Below the pieces are notes generated by a model. The model ran no database searches, was not told where the DNA came from, and saw only the letters and a list, made by a program, of their open reading frames with translations. A stretch of DNA of 64,000 bases. Origin: Coriaria nepalensis. Lineage: Eukaryota > Streptophyta > Magnoliopsida > Cucurbitales > Coriariaceae. Position numbers and translations under genes: made by a program. Shown piece after piece: positions 9,292 to 23,100 of the stretch (position 1 is its first letter; each line of letters opens with the position of its first letter). The stretch lies in NCBI GenBank assembly GCA_027186245.1, contig CP114481.1, positions 33,139,501-33,203,500 on the forward strand, read 5' to 3'.

Positions 9292-12200
9292 AAATTATCA
9301 TTCCAAGGAAAGTGGGTATTCGTTTAACCTTAAAATCATTTCAATGAGTCATTTCAAGTCAATAACCTATTTCAAAAACAAGTCGAACAAATTCTATTTT
9401 TGCACTACAAACACATGTTTTGTGCATAACTTGCAAATGATCATTGCAAGGAAAGTGTGCTTTCGTTTAACTTTAAAATCATTTCAATGAGTCATTTCAA
9501 GTCAATAACTTATCTCAAAGCAAGTCGAATGAATTCTAGTTTTGCACTACAGACACAACTTTTGTGCATAACTTGCAAATTATCATTCCAAGGAAAGTGG
9601 GTATTCGTTTAACCTTAAAATCATTTCAATGAGTCATTTCAAGTCAATAACCTATTTCAAAACAAGTCGAACGAATTCTAGTTTTCAACTACAGACACAA
9701 CTTTTGTGCATAACTTGCAAATGATCGTTGCAAGGAAAGTGTGCATTCGTTTAAAATTAAAATTATTTCAATGAGTCATTTCAAGTCAATAACTTACTTC
9801 AAAGCAAGTCGAACGAATTCTAGTTTTGCACTATAGACACAACTTTTGTGCATAACTTGCAAATGATCATTGCAAGGAAAGTGTGCATTCGTTTAACCTT
9901 AAAATCATTTCAATTAGTCATTTCAAGTCAATCACTAATTTCAAAGCAATTCGAACGAATTCTAATTTTGCACTACAAACACAAGTTTTGTGCATAACTT
10001 GCAAATTATCATTCCAAGGAAAGTGGGTATTCGTTTAAAATTAAAATCATTTCAATGAGTCATTTCAAGTCAATAACTTATTTCAAAGCAAGTCGAACGA
10101 ATTCTATTTTTCCACAACAAACACAACTTTTGTGCATAACTTGCAAATGATCATTGCAAGGAAAGTGTGCATTCGTTTAAAATTAAAATCATTTCAATGA
10201 GTCATTTCAAGTCAATAACTTACTTCAAAGCAAGTCGAACGTATTCGAGTTTTCAAGTACAGACACAACTTTTGTGCATAACTTGCAAATGATCATTGTA
10301 AGGAAAGTGTGCTTTCGTTTAACCTTAAAATCATTTCAATGAGTCATTTCAAGTCAATAACTTATTTCAAAGCAAGTCGAACGAATTCTAGTTTTGCACT
10401 ACAGACACAACTTTTGTGCATAACTTGCAAATTATCATTCCAAGGAAAGTGTGCATTCTTTTAACCTTAAAATCATTTCAATGAGTCATTTCATGTCAAT
10501 AACTTATTTCAAAGCAATTCGAACGAATTCTAATTTTGCACTACAAACACAAGTTTTGTGCATAACTTGCAAATTATCATTCCAAGGAAAGTGGGTATTC
10601 GTTTAACCTTAAAATCATTTCAATGAGTCGTTTCAAGTCAATAACCTATTTCAAAACAAGTCGAACGAATTCTAGTTTTCAACTACAGACACAACTTTTG
10701 TGCATAACTTGCAAATGATCATTGCAAGGAAAGTGTGCAGTCGTTTAAAATTAAAATCATTTCAATGAGTCATTTCAAGTCAATAACTTACTTCAAAGCA
10801 AGTCGAACGTATTCTAGTTTTCTAGTACAGACACAACTTTTGTGCATAACTTGCAAATGATCATTGCAAGGAAAGTGTGCTTTCGTTTAATCTTAAAATC
10901 ATTTCAAAGAGTCCTTTCAAGTCTATAACTTATTTCAAAGCAAGTCGAACGAATTCTAATTTTGCACTACAGACACAACTTTTGTGCATAACTTGCAAAT
11001 GATCATTGCAAGGAAAGTGTGCATTCGTTTAACCTTAAAATCATTTCAATTAGTCATTTCAAGTCAATCACTAATTTCAAAGCAATTCGAACGAATTCTA
11101 ATTTTGCACTACAAACACAAGTTTTGTGCATAACTTGCAAATTATCATTCCAAGGAAAGTGGGTATTCGTTTAACCTTAAAATCATTTCAATGAGTCATT
11201 TCAAGTCAATAACCTATTTCAAAACAAGTCGAACGAATTCTAGTTTTCCACTACAGACACAACTTTTGTGCATAACTTGCAAATGATCATTGCAAGGAAA
11301 GTGTGCAGTCGTTTAAAATTAAAATCATTTCAATGAGTCATTTCAAGTCAATAACTTACTTCAAAGCAAGTCGAACGTATTCTAGTTTTCTAGTACAGAC
11401 ACAACTTTTGTGCATAACTTGCAAATGATCATTGCAAGGAAAGTGTGCTTTCGTTTAATCTTAAAATCATTTCAATGAGTCATTTCAAGTCAATAACTTA
11501 TCTCAAAGCAAGTCGAATGAATTCTAGTTTTGCACTACAGACACAACTTTTGTGCATAACTTCCAAATTATCATTCCAAGGAAAGTGGGTATTCGTTTAA
11601 CCTTAAAATCATTTCAATGAGTCATTTCAAGTCAATAACCTATTTCAAAAACAAGTCGAACAAATTCTATTTTTGCACTACAAACACATGTTTTGTGCAT
11701 AACTTGCAAATGATCATTGCAAGGAAAGTGTGCTTTCGTTTAACTTTAAAATCATTTCAATGAGTCATTTCAAGTCAATAACTTATCTCAAAGCAAGTCG
11801 AATGAATTCTAGTTTTGCACTACAGACACAACTTTTGTGCATAACTTGCAAATTATCATTCCAAGGAAAGTGGGTATTCGTTTAACCTTAAAATCATTTC
11901 AATGAGTCATTTCAAGTCAATAACCTATTTCAAAACAAGTCGAACGAATTCTAGTTTTCAACTACAGACACAACTTTTGTGCATAACTTGCAAATGATCG
12001 TTGCAAGGAAAGTGTGCATTCGTTTAAAATTAAAATTATTTCAATGAGTCATTTCAAGTCAATAACTTACTTCAAAGCAAGTCGAACGTATTCTAGTTTT
12101 CTAGTACAGACACAACTTTTGTGCATAACTTGCAAATGATCATTGCAAGGAAAGTGTGCTTTCGTTTAATCTTAAAATCATTTCAATGAGTCATTTCAAG

Positions 12201-14713
12201 TCAATAACTTATCTCAAAGCAAGTCGAATGAATTCTAGTTTTGCACTACAGACACAACTTTTGTGCATAACTTGCAAATTATCATTCCAAGGAAAGTGGG
12301 TATTCGTTTAACCTTAAAATCATTTCAATGAGTCATTTCAAGTCAATAACCTATTTCAAAACAAGTCGAACGAATTCTAGTTTTCAACTACAGACACAAC
12401 TTTTGTGCATAACTTGCAAATGATCATTGCAGGAAAGTGTGCTTTCGTTTAATCTTAAAATCATTTCAATGAGTCATTTCAAGTCAATAACTTATCTTAA
12501 AGCAAGTCGAATGAATTCTAGTTTTGCACTACAGACACAACTTTTGTGCATAACTTGCAAATTATCATTCCAAGGAAAGTGGGTATTCGTTTAACCTTAA
12601 AATCATTTCAATGAGTCATTTCAAGTCAATAACCTATTTCAAAACAAGTCGAACGAATTCTAGTTTTCAACTACAGACACAACTTTTGTGCATAACTTGC
12701 GAATGATCGTTGCAAGGAAAGTGTGCATTCGTTTAAAATTAAAATTATTTCAATGAGTCATTTCAAGTCAATAACTTACTTCAAAGCAAGTCGAACGAAT
12801 TCTAGTTTTGCACTACAGACACAACTTTTGTGCATAACTTGCAAATGATCATTGCAAGGAAAGTGTGCATTCGTTTAACCTTAAAATCATTTCAATTAGT
12901 CATTTCAAGTCAATCACTAATTTCAAAGCAATTCGAACGAATTCTAATTTTGCACTACAAACACAAGTTTTGTGCATAACTTGCAAATTATCATTCCAAG
13001 GAAAGTGGGTATTCGTTTAAAATTAAAATCATTTCAATGAGTCATTTCAAGTCAATAACTTATTTCAAAGCAAGTCGAACGATTCTATTTTTCCACAACA
13101 AACACAACTTTTGTGCATAACTTGCAAATGATCATTGCAAGGAAAGTGTGCATTCGTTTAAAATTAAAATCATTTCAATGAGTCATTTCAAGTCAATAAC
13201 TTACTTCAAAGCAAGTCGAACGTATTCGAGTTTTCAAGTACAGACACAACTTTTGTGCATAACTTGCAAATTATCATTCCAAGGAAAGTGTGCATTCTTT
13301 TAACCTTAAAATCATTTCAATGAGTCATTTCATGTCAATAACTTATTTCAAAGCAATTCGAACGAATTCTAATTTTGCACTACAAACACAAGTTTTGTGC
13401 ATAACTTGCAAATTATCATTCCAAGGAAAGTGGGTATTCGTTTAACCTTAAAATCATTTCAATGAGTCGTTTCAAGTCAATAACCTATTTCAAAACAAGT
13501 CGAACGAATTCTAGTTTTCAACTACAGACACAACTTTTGTGCATAACTTGCAAATGATCATTGCAAGGAAAGTGTGCAGTCGTTTAAAATTAAAATCATT
13601 TCAATGAGTCATTTCAAGTCAATAACTTACTTCAAAGCAAGTCGAACGTATTCTAGTTTTCTAGTACAGACACAACTTTTGTGCATAACTTGCAAATGAT
13701 CATTGCAAGGAAAGTGTGCTTTCGTTTAATCTTAAAATCATTTCAAAGAGTCCTTTCAAGTCAATAACTTATTTCAGAGCAAGTCGAACGAATTCTAGTT
13801 TTCCACTACAGACACCAATTTTGTGCATAACTTCTGAATGATCATTGCATGGAAAGTGTGCATTCGTTTAACCTTAAAATCATTTCAATGAGTCATTTCA
13901 AGTCAATAACTTATGTCAAAGCAAGTCGAACGTATTCTAGTTTTCCAGTACAGACACAACTTTTGTGCATAACTTGCAAATGATCATTGCAGGAAAGTGT
14001 GCTTTCGTTTAATCTTAAAATCATTTCAATGAGTCATTTCAAGTCAATAACTTATCTCAAAGCAAGTCGAATGAATTCTAGTTTTGCACTACAGACACAA
14101 CTTTTGTGCATAACTTGCAAATTATCATTCCAAGGAAAGTGGGGATTCGTTTAACCTTAAAATCATTTCAATGAGTCATTTCAAGTCAATAACCTATTTC
14201 AAAAACAAGTCGAACAAATTCTATTTTTGCACTACAAACACACGTTTTGTGCATAACTTGCAAATGATCATTGCAAGGAAAGTGTGCTTTCGTTTAACTT
14301 TAAAATCATTTCAATGAGTCATTTCAAGTCAATAACTTACTTCAAAGCAAGTCGAACGTATTCTAGTTTTCTAGTACAGACACAACTTTTGTGCATAACT
14401 TGCAAATGATCATTGCAAGGAAAGTGTGCTTTCGTTTAATCTTAAAATCATTTCAAAGAGTCCTTTCAAGTCAATAACTTATTTCAGAGCAAGTCGAACG
14501 AATTCTAGTTTTCCACTACAGACACCAATTTTGTGCATAACTTCTGAATGATCATTGCATGGAAAGTGTGCATTCGTTTAACCTTAAAATCATTTCAATG
14601 AGTCATTTCAAGTCAATAACTTATGTCAAAGCAAGTCGAACGTATTCTAGTTTTCCAGTACAGACACAACTTTTGTGCATAACTTGCAAATGATCATTGC
14701 AGGAAAGTGTGCT
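9292..14713. repeat. Irregular P-marked segment
   Basis: Contains two type P monomers 2981 bp apart, the second with a lost base (gaacgattc near 13083) that removes its EcoRI site. A short block at 9170-9810 repeats at 11443-12083, offset 2273. The order around P is I, J, A, K, P, F'. After the second P an F'/X hybrid skips one monomer present in the first copy (near 13250). This looks like an eroded or incomplete form of the 19-monomer HOR that follows. Confidence 0.75.
10077..10218 (+). repeat. Monomer type P (first copy)
   Basis: Reads gaattctatttttccacaac and aaacacaac. This marker is rare: clear copies begin near 10.08, 13.06, 15.47, 18.17, 24.98, 27.68, 30.38, 35.63, 36.20, 40.59, 45.13 and 54.50 kb. 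Measured at its atttttcc motif, the spacings I checked are 2981, 2414, 2698, 6812, 2697, 2697 and 5251 bp. These equal 21, 17, 19, 48, 19, 19 and 37 monomers once the small indels are included. Confidence 0.85.
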
Positions 14714-15045
14714 TTCGTTTAATCTTAAAATCATTTCAATGAGTCATTTCAAGTCAATAACTTATCTCAAAGCAAGTCGAATGAATTCTAGTTTTGCACT
14801 ACAGACACAACTTTTGTGCATAACTTGCAAATTATCATTCCAAGGAAAGTGGGGATTCGTTTAACCTTAAAATCATTTCAATGAGTCATTTCAAGTCAAT
14901 AACCTATTTCAAAAACAAGTCGAACAAATTCTATTTTTGCACTACAAACACATGTTTTGTGCATAACTTGCAAATGATCATTGCAAGGAAAGTGTGCTTT
15001 CGTTTAACTTTAAAATCATTTCAATGAGTCATTTCAAGTCAATAA
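13626..15045. repeat. Two exact-length 5-monomer units (710 bp)
   Basis: Order F, B-like, C, D, H occupies 13626-14335 and 14336-15045. The one-base loss in C and the one-base gain in H cancel, so the period is 710. Both copies share the rare ggggattcg variant (14141, 14851). One visible difference is cacacgttttg (near 14241) against cacatgttttg in the second copy. Confidence 0.85.
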
Positions 15046-17411
15046 CTTATCTCAAAGCAAGTCGAATGAATTCTAGTTTTGCACTACAGACACAACTTTT
15101 GTGCATAACTTGCAAATGATCGTTGCAAGGAAAGTGTGCATTCGTTTAAAATTAAAATTATTTCAATGAGTCATTTCAAGTCAATAACTTACTTCAAAGC
15201 AAGTCGAACGAATTCTAGTTTTGCACTACAGACACAACTTTTGTGCATAACTTGCAAATGATCATTGCAAGGAAAGTGTGCATTCGTTTAACCTTAAAAT
15301 CATTTCAATTAGTCATTTCAAGTCAATCACTAATTTCAAAGCAATTCGAACGAATTCTAATTTTGCACTACAAACACAAGTTTTGTGCATAACTTGCAAA
15401 TTATCATTCCAAGGAAAGTGGGTATTCGTTTAAAATTAAAATCATTTCAATGAGTCATTTCAAGTCAATAACTTATTTCAAAGCAAGTCGAACGAATTCT
15501 ATTTTTCCACAACAAACACAACTTTTGTGCATAACTTGCAAATGATCATTGCAAGGAAAGTGTGCATTCGTTTAAAATTAAAATCATTTCAATGAGTCAT
15601 TTCAAGTCAATAACTTACTTCAAAGCAAGTCGAACGTATTCGAGTTTTCAAGTACAGACACAACTTTTGTGCATAACTTGCAAATGATCATTAAAAGGAA
15701 AGTGTGCTTTCGTTTAACCATAAAATCATTTCAATGAGTCATTTCAAGTCAATAACTTATGTCAAAGCAAGTCGAACGAATTCTAGTTTTGCACTACAGA
15801 CACAACTTTTGTGCATAACTTGCAAATTATCATTCCAAGGAAAGTGTGCATTCTTTTAACCTTAAAATCATTTCAATGAGTCATTTCATGTCAATAACTT
15901 ATTTCAAAGCAATTCGAACGAATTCTAATTTTGCACTACAAACACAAGTTTTGTGCATAACTTGCAAATTATCATTCCAAGGAAAGTGGGTATTCGTTTA
16001 ACCTTAAAATCATTTCAATGAGTCGTTTCAAGTCAATAACCTATTTCAAAACAAGTCGAACGAATTCTAGTTTTCAACTACAGACACAACTTTTGTGCAT
16101 AACTTGCAAATGATCATTGCAAGGAAAGTGTGCAGTCGTTTAAAATTAAAATCATTTCAATGAGTCATTTCAAGTCAATAACTTACTTCAAAGCAAGTCG
16201 AACGTATTCTAGTTTTCTAGTACAGACACAACTTTTGTGCATAACTTGCAAATGATCATTGCAAGGAAAGTGTGCTTTCGTTTAATCTTAAAATCATTTC
16301 AAAGAGTCCTTTCGAGTCTATAACTTATTTCACAGCAAGTCGAACGAATTCTAATTTTGCCCTACAGACACAACTTTTGTGCATACCTTGCAAATGATCA
16401 TTGCAAGGAAAGTGTGCGTTCGTTTAACCTTAAAATCATTTCAATTTGTCATTTCAAGTCAATCACTAATTTCAAAGCAATTCGAACGAATTCTAATTTT
16501 GCACTACAAACACAAGTTTTGTGCATAACTTGCAAATTATCATTCCAAGGAAAGTGGGTATTCGTTTAACCTTAAAATCATTTCAATGAGTCATTTCAAG
16601 TCAATAACCTATTTCAAAACAGGTCGAACGAATTCTAGTTTTCCACTACAGACACCAATTTTGTGCATAACTTCTGAATGATCATTGCATGGAAAGTGTG
16701 CATTCGTTTAACCTTAAAATCATTTCAATGAGTCATTTCAAGTCAATAACTTATGTCAAAGCAAGTCGAACGTATTCTAGTTTTCCAGTACAGACACAAC
16801 TTTTGTGCATAACTTGCAAATGATCATTGCAGGAAAGTGTGCTTTCGTTTAATCTTAAAATCATTTCAATGAGGCATTTCAAGTCAATAACTTATCTCAA
16901 AGCAAGTCGAATGAATTCTAGTTTTGCACTACAGACACAACTTTTGTGCATAACTTGCAAATTATCATTCCAAGGAAAGTGGGTATTCGTTTAACCTTAA
17001 AATCATTTCAATGAGTCATTTCAAGTCAATAACCTATTTCAAAACAAGTCGAACGAATTCTAGTTTTCGACTACAGAAACAACTTTTGTGCATAACTTGC
17101 AATTGATCATTGCAAGGAAAGTGTGCAGTCGTTTAAAATTAAAATCATTTCAATGAGTCATTTCAAGTCAATAACTTACTTCAAAGCAAGTCGAACGTAT
17201 TCTAGTTTTCTAGTACAGACACAACTTTTGTGCATAACTTGCAAATGATCATTGCAAGGAAAGTGTGCTTTCGTTTAATCTTAAAATCATTTCAAAGAGT
17301 CCTTTCAAGTCAATAACTTATTTCAGAGCAAGTCGAACGAATTCTAGTTTTGCACTACAGACACAACTTTTGTGCATAACTTGCAAATGGTCATTGGAAG
17401 AAAAGTGTGCA
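14714..17411. repeat. 19-monomer HOR (first kind), copy 1, 2698 bp
   Basis: Read from its type P monomer the order is P, F', X, A'', I, F, Y, A, B, C, D, E, F, G, D, H, D-hybrid, J, A. It aligns with 17412-20109 at a constant 2698-bp offset. Private changes include ttaaaagg near 15693, cttatgtc near 15760, gccctac near 16359, aacaggtcg near 16620 and gaggcattt near 16872. Confidence 0.9.
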
Positions 17412-20109
17412 TTCGTTTAATCTTAAAATCATTTCAATGAGTCATTTCAAGTCAATAACTTATCTCAAAGCAAGTCGAATGAATTCTAGTTTTGCACTAC
17501 AGACACAACTTTTGTGCATAACTTGCAAATTATCATTCCAAGGAAAGTGGGTATTCGTTTAACCTTAAAATCATTTCAATGAGTCATTTCAAGTCAATAA
17601 CCTATTTCAAAAACAAGTCGAACAAATTCTATTTTTGCACTACAAACACATGTTTTGTGCATAACTTGCAAATGATCATTGCAAGGAAAGTGTGCTTTCG
17701 TTTAACTTTAAAATCATTTCAATGAGTCATTTCAAGTCAATAACTTATCTCAAAGCAAGTCGAATGAATTCTAGTTTTGCACTACAGACTCAACTTTTGT
17801 GCATAACTTGCAAATGATCGTTGCAAGGAAAGTGTGCATTCGTTTAAAATTAAAATTATTTCAATGAGTCATTTCAAGTCAATAACTTACTTCAAAGCAA
17901 GTCGAACGAATTCTAGTTTTGCACTACAGACACAACTTTTGTGCATAACTTGCAAATGATCATTGCAAGGAAAGTGTGCATTCGTTTAACCTTAAAATCA
18001 TTTCAATTAGTCATTTCAAGTCAATCACTAATTTCAAAGCAATTCGAACGAATTCTAATTTTGCACTACAAACACAAGTTTTGTGCATAACTTGCAAATT
18101 ATCATTCCAAGGAAAGTGGGTATTCGTTTAAAATTAAAATCATTTCAATGAGTCATTTCAAGTCAATAACTTATTTCAAAGCAAGTCGAACGAATTCTAT
18201 TTTTCCACAACAAACACAACTTTTGTGCATAACTTGCAAATGATCATTGCAAGGAAAGTGTGCATTCGTTTAAAATTAAAATCATTTCAATGAGTCATTT
18301 CAAGTCAATAACTTACTTCAAAGCAAGTCGAACGTATTCGAGTTTTCAAGTACAGACACAACTTTTGTGCATAACTTGCAAATGATCATTGCAAGGAAAG
18401 TGTGCTTTCGTTTAACCATAAAATCATTTCAATGAGTCATTTCAAGTCAATAACTTATTTCAAAGCAAGTCGAACGAATTCTAGTTTTGCACTACAGACA
18501 CAACTTTTGTGCATAACTTGCAAATTATCATTCCAAGGAAAGTGTGCATTCTTTTAACCTTAAAATCATTTCAATGAGTCATTTCATGTCAATAACTTAT
18601 TTCAAAGCAATTCGAACGAATTCTAATTTTGCACTACAAACACAAGTTTTGTGCATAACTTGCAAATTATCATTCCAAGGAAAGTGGGTATTCGTTTAAC
18701 CTTAAAATCATTTCAATGAGTCGTTTCAAGTCAATAACCTATTTCAAAACAAGTCGAACGAATTCTAGTTTTCAACTACAGACACAACTTTTGTGCATAA
18801 CTTGCAAATGATCATTGCAAGGAAAGTGTGCAGTCGTTTAAAATTAAAATCATTTCAATGAGTCATTTCAAGTCAATAACTTACTTCAAAGCAAGTCGAA
18901 CGTATTCTAGTTTTCTAGTACAGACACAACTTTTGTGCATAACTTGCAAATGATCATTGCAAGAAAAGTGTGCTTTCTTTTAATATTAAAATCATTTCAA
19001 AGAGTCCTTTCAAGTCTATAACTTATTTCACAGCAATTCGAACGAATTCTAATTTTGCACTACAGACACAACTTTTGTGCATACCTTGCAAATGATCATT
19101 GCAAGGAAAGTGTGCGTTCGTTTAACCTTAAAATCATTTCAATTTGTCATTTCAAGTCAATCACTAATTTCAAAGCAATTCGAACGAATTCTAATTTTGC
19201 ACTACAAACACAAGTTTTGTGCATAACTTGCAAATTATCATTCCAAGGAAAGTGGGTATTCGTTTAACCTTAAAATCATTTCAATGAGTCATTTCAAGTC
19301 AATAACCTATTTCAAAACAAGTCGAACGAATTCTAGTTTTCCACTACAGACACCAATTTTGTGCATAACTTCTGAATGATCATTGCATGGAAAGTGTGCA
19401 TTCGTTTAACCTTAAAATCATTTCAATGAGTCATTTCAAGTCAATAACTTATGTCAAAGCAAGTCGAACGTATTCTAGTTTTCCAGTACAGACACAACTT
19501 TTGTGCATAACTTGCAAATGATCATTGCAGGAAAGTGTGCTTTCGTTTAATCTTAAAATCATTTCAATGAGTCATTTCAAGTCAATAACTTATCTCAAAG
19601 CAAGTCGAATGAATTCTAGTTTTGCACTACAGACACAACTTTTGTGCATAACTTGCAAATTATCATTCCAAGGAAAGTGGGTATTCGTTTAACCTTAAAA
19701 TCATTTCAATGAGTCATTTCAAGTCAATAACCTATTTCAAAACAAGTCGAACGAATTCTAGTTTTCCACTACAGAAACAACTTTTGTGCATAACTTGCAA
19801 TTGATCATTGCAAGGAAAGTGTGCAGTCGTTTAAAATTAAAATCATTTCAATGAGTCATTTCAAGTCAATAACTTACTTCAAAGCAAGTCGAACGTATTC
19901 TAGTTTTCTAGTACAGACACAACTTTTGTGCATAACTTGCAAATGATCATTGCAAGGAAAGTGTGCTTTCGTTTAATCTTAAAATCATTTCAAAGAGTCC
20001 TTTCAAGTCAATAACTTATTTCAGAGCAAGTCGAATGAATTCTAGTTTTGCACTACAGACACAACTTTTGTGCATAACTTGCAAATGGTCATTGGAAGAA
20101 AAGTGTGCA
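17412..20109. repeat. 19-monomer HOR (first kind), copy 2
   Basis: Full second copy. Private changes include agactcaac near 17787 and a cluster near 18962-18990 (aagaaaagtg, ctttctttta, atattaaaa). The rare atggtcattggaagaaaag variant ends both copies (near 17389 and 20087), which helps place the boundary. Further downstream the order changes. Confidence 0.9.
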
Positions 20110-23100
20110 TTCGTTTAAAATTAAAATCATATCAAAGAGTCCTTTCAAGTCAATAACTTATTTCAGAGCAAGTCGAACGAATTCTAGTTTTGCACTACTG
20201 ACACAACTTTTGTGCATAACTTGCAAATGATCATTGCAAGGAAAGTGTGTATTCGTTTAACCTTAAAATCATTTGAATGAGTCATTTCAAGTCAATAACT
20301 TATTTCAAAGCAAGTCAAACGAATTCTAGTTTTGCACTACAGACACAACTTTTGTGCATAACTTGCAAAGGATCATTGCAAGGAAAGTGTGCAGTCGTTT
20401 AAAATTAAAATCATTTCAATGAGTCATTTCAAGTCAATAACTTATTTCAAAGCAAGTCAAACGAATTCTAGTTTTGCACTACAGACACAACTTTTGTGCA
20501 TAACTTGCAAATGATCATTGCAAGGAAAGTGTGTATTCGTTTAACCTTAAAATCATTTGAATGAGTCATTTCAAGTCAATAACTTATTTCAAAGCAAGTC
20601 GAACGAATTCTAGTTTTGCACTACAGACACAACTTTTGTGCATAACTTGCAAATGATCATTGCAAGGAAAGTGTGTATTCGTTTAACCTTAAAATCATTT
20701 GAATGAGTCATTTCAAGTCAATAACTTATTTCAAAGCAAGTCGAACGAATTCTAGCTTTGCACTACAGACACAACTTTTGTGCATAACTTGCAAATGATC
20801 ATTGCAAGGAAAGTGTGCATTCGTTTAAAATTAAAATCATTTCAATGAGTCATTTCAAGTCAATAACTTACTTCAAAGCAAGTCGAACGAATTCTAATTT
20901 TGCACTACAGACACAACTTTTGTGCATAACTTGCAAATGATCATTGCAAGGAAAGTGTGCGTTCGTTTAACCTTAAAATCATTTCAATTTGTCATTTCAA
21001 GTCAATCACTAATTTCAAAGCAATTCGAACGAATTCTAATTATGCACTACAAACACAAGTTTTGTGCATAACTTGCAAATTATCATTCCAAGATAAGTGG
21101 GTATTCGTTTAACCTTAAAATCATTTCAATGAGTCATTTCAAGTCAATAACCTATTTCAAAACAAGTCGAACGAATTCTAGTTTTCCACTACAGACACCA
21201 ATTTTGTGCATAACTTCTGAATGATCATTGCATGGAAAGTGTGCATTCGTTTAACCTTAAAATCATTTCAATGAGTCATTTCAAGTCAATAACTTATGTC
21301 AAAGCAAGTCGAACGTATTCTAGTTTTCCAGTACAGACACAACTTTTGTGCATAACTTGCAAATGATCATTGCAGGAAAGTGTGCTTTCGTTTAATCTTA
21401 AAATCATTTCAAAGAGTCCTTTCAAGTCAATAACTTATTTCAGAGCAAGTCGAATGAATTCTAGTTTTGCACTACAGACACAAATTTTGTGCATAACTTG
21501 CAAATTATCATTCCAAGGAAAGTGGGTATTCGTTTAACCTTAAAATCATTTCAATGAGTCATTTCAAGTCAATAACCTATTTCAAAACAAGTCGAACAAA
21601 TTCTATTTTTGCACTACAAACACATGTTTTGTGCATAACTTGCAAATGATCATTGCAAGGAAAGTGTGCTTTCGTTTAACTTTAAAATCATTTCAATGAG
21701 TCATTTCAAGTCAATAACTTATCTCAAAGCAAGTCGAATGAATTCTAGTTTTGCACTACAGACACAACTTTTGTGCATAACTTGCAAATTATCATTCCAA
21801 GGAAAGTGGGTATTCGTTTAACCTTAAAATCATTTCAATGAGTCATTTCAAGTCAATAACCTATTTCAAAACAAGTCGAACGAATTCTAGTTTTCAACTA
21901 TAGACACAACTTTTGTGCATAACTTGCAAATGATCATTGCAAGGAAAGTGTGCATTCGTTTAAAATTAAAATTATTTCAATGAGTCATTTCAAGTCAATA
22001 ACTTACTTCAAAGCAAGTCGAACGAATTCTAGTTTTGCACTACAGACACAACTTTAGTGCATAACTTGCAAATGATCATTGCAAGGAAAGTGTGCGTTCG
22101 TTTAACCTTAAAATCATTTCAATTTGTCATTTGAAGTCAATCACTAATTTCAAAGCAATTCGAACGAATTCTAATTTTGCACTACAAACACAAGTTTTGT
22201 GCATAACTTGCAAATTATCATTCCAAGGAAAGTGGGTATTCCTTTAACCTTAAAATCATTTCAATGAGTCATTTCAAGTCAATAACCTATTTCAAAACAA
22301 GTCGAACGAATTCTAGTTTTCCACTACAGACACCAATTTTGTGCATAACTTCTGAATGATCATTGCATGGAAAGTGTGCATTCGTTTAACCTTAAAATCA
22401 TTTCAATGAGTCATTTCAAGTCAATAACTTATGTCAAAGCAAGTCGAACGTATTCTAGTTTTCCAGTACAGACACAACTTTTGTGCATAACTTGCAAATG
22501 ATCATTGCAGGAAAGTGTGCTTTCGTTTAATCTTAAAATCATTTCAATGAGTCATTTCAAGTCAATAACTTATCTCAAAGCAAGTCGAATGAATTCTAGT
22601 TTTGCACTACAGACACAACTTTTGTGCATAACTTGCAAATTATCATTCCAAGGAAAGTGGGTATTCGTTTAACCTTAAAATCATTTCAATGAGTCATTTC
22701 AAGTCAATAACCTATTTCCAAACAAGTCGAACGAATTCTAGTTTTCCACTACAGAAACAACATTTGTGCATAACTTGCAAATGATCATTGCAAGGAAAGT
22801 GTGCAGTCGTTTAAAATTAAAATCATTTCAATGAGTCATTTCAAGTCAATAACTTACTTCAAAGCAAGTCGAACGTATTCTAGTTTTCTAGTACAGACAC
22901 AACTTTTGTGCATAACTTGCAAATGATCATTGCAAGGAAAGTGTGCTTTCGTTTAATCTTAAAATCATTTCAAAGAGTCCTTTCAAGTCAATAACTTATT
23001 TCAGAGCAAGTCGAACGAATTCTAGTTTTGCACTACAGACACAACTTTTGTGCATAACTTGCAAATGATCATTGCAACGAAAGTGTGTATTCGTTTAACC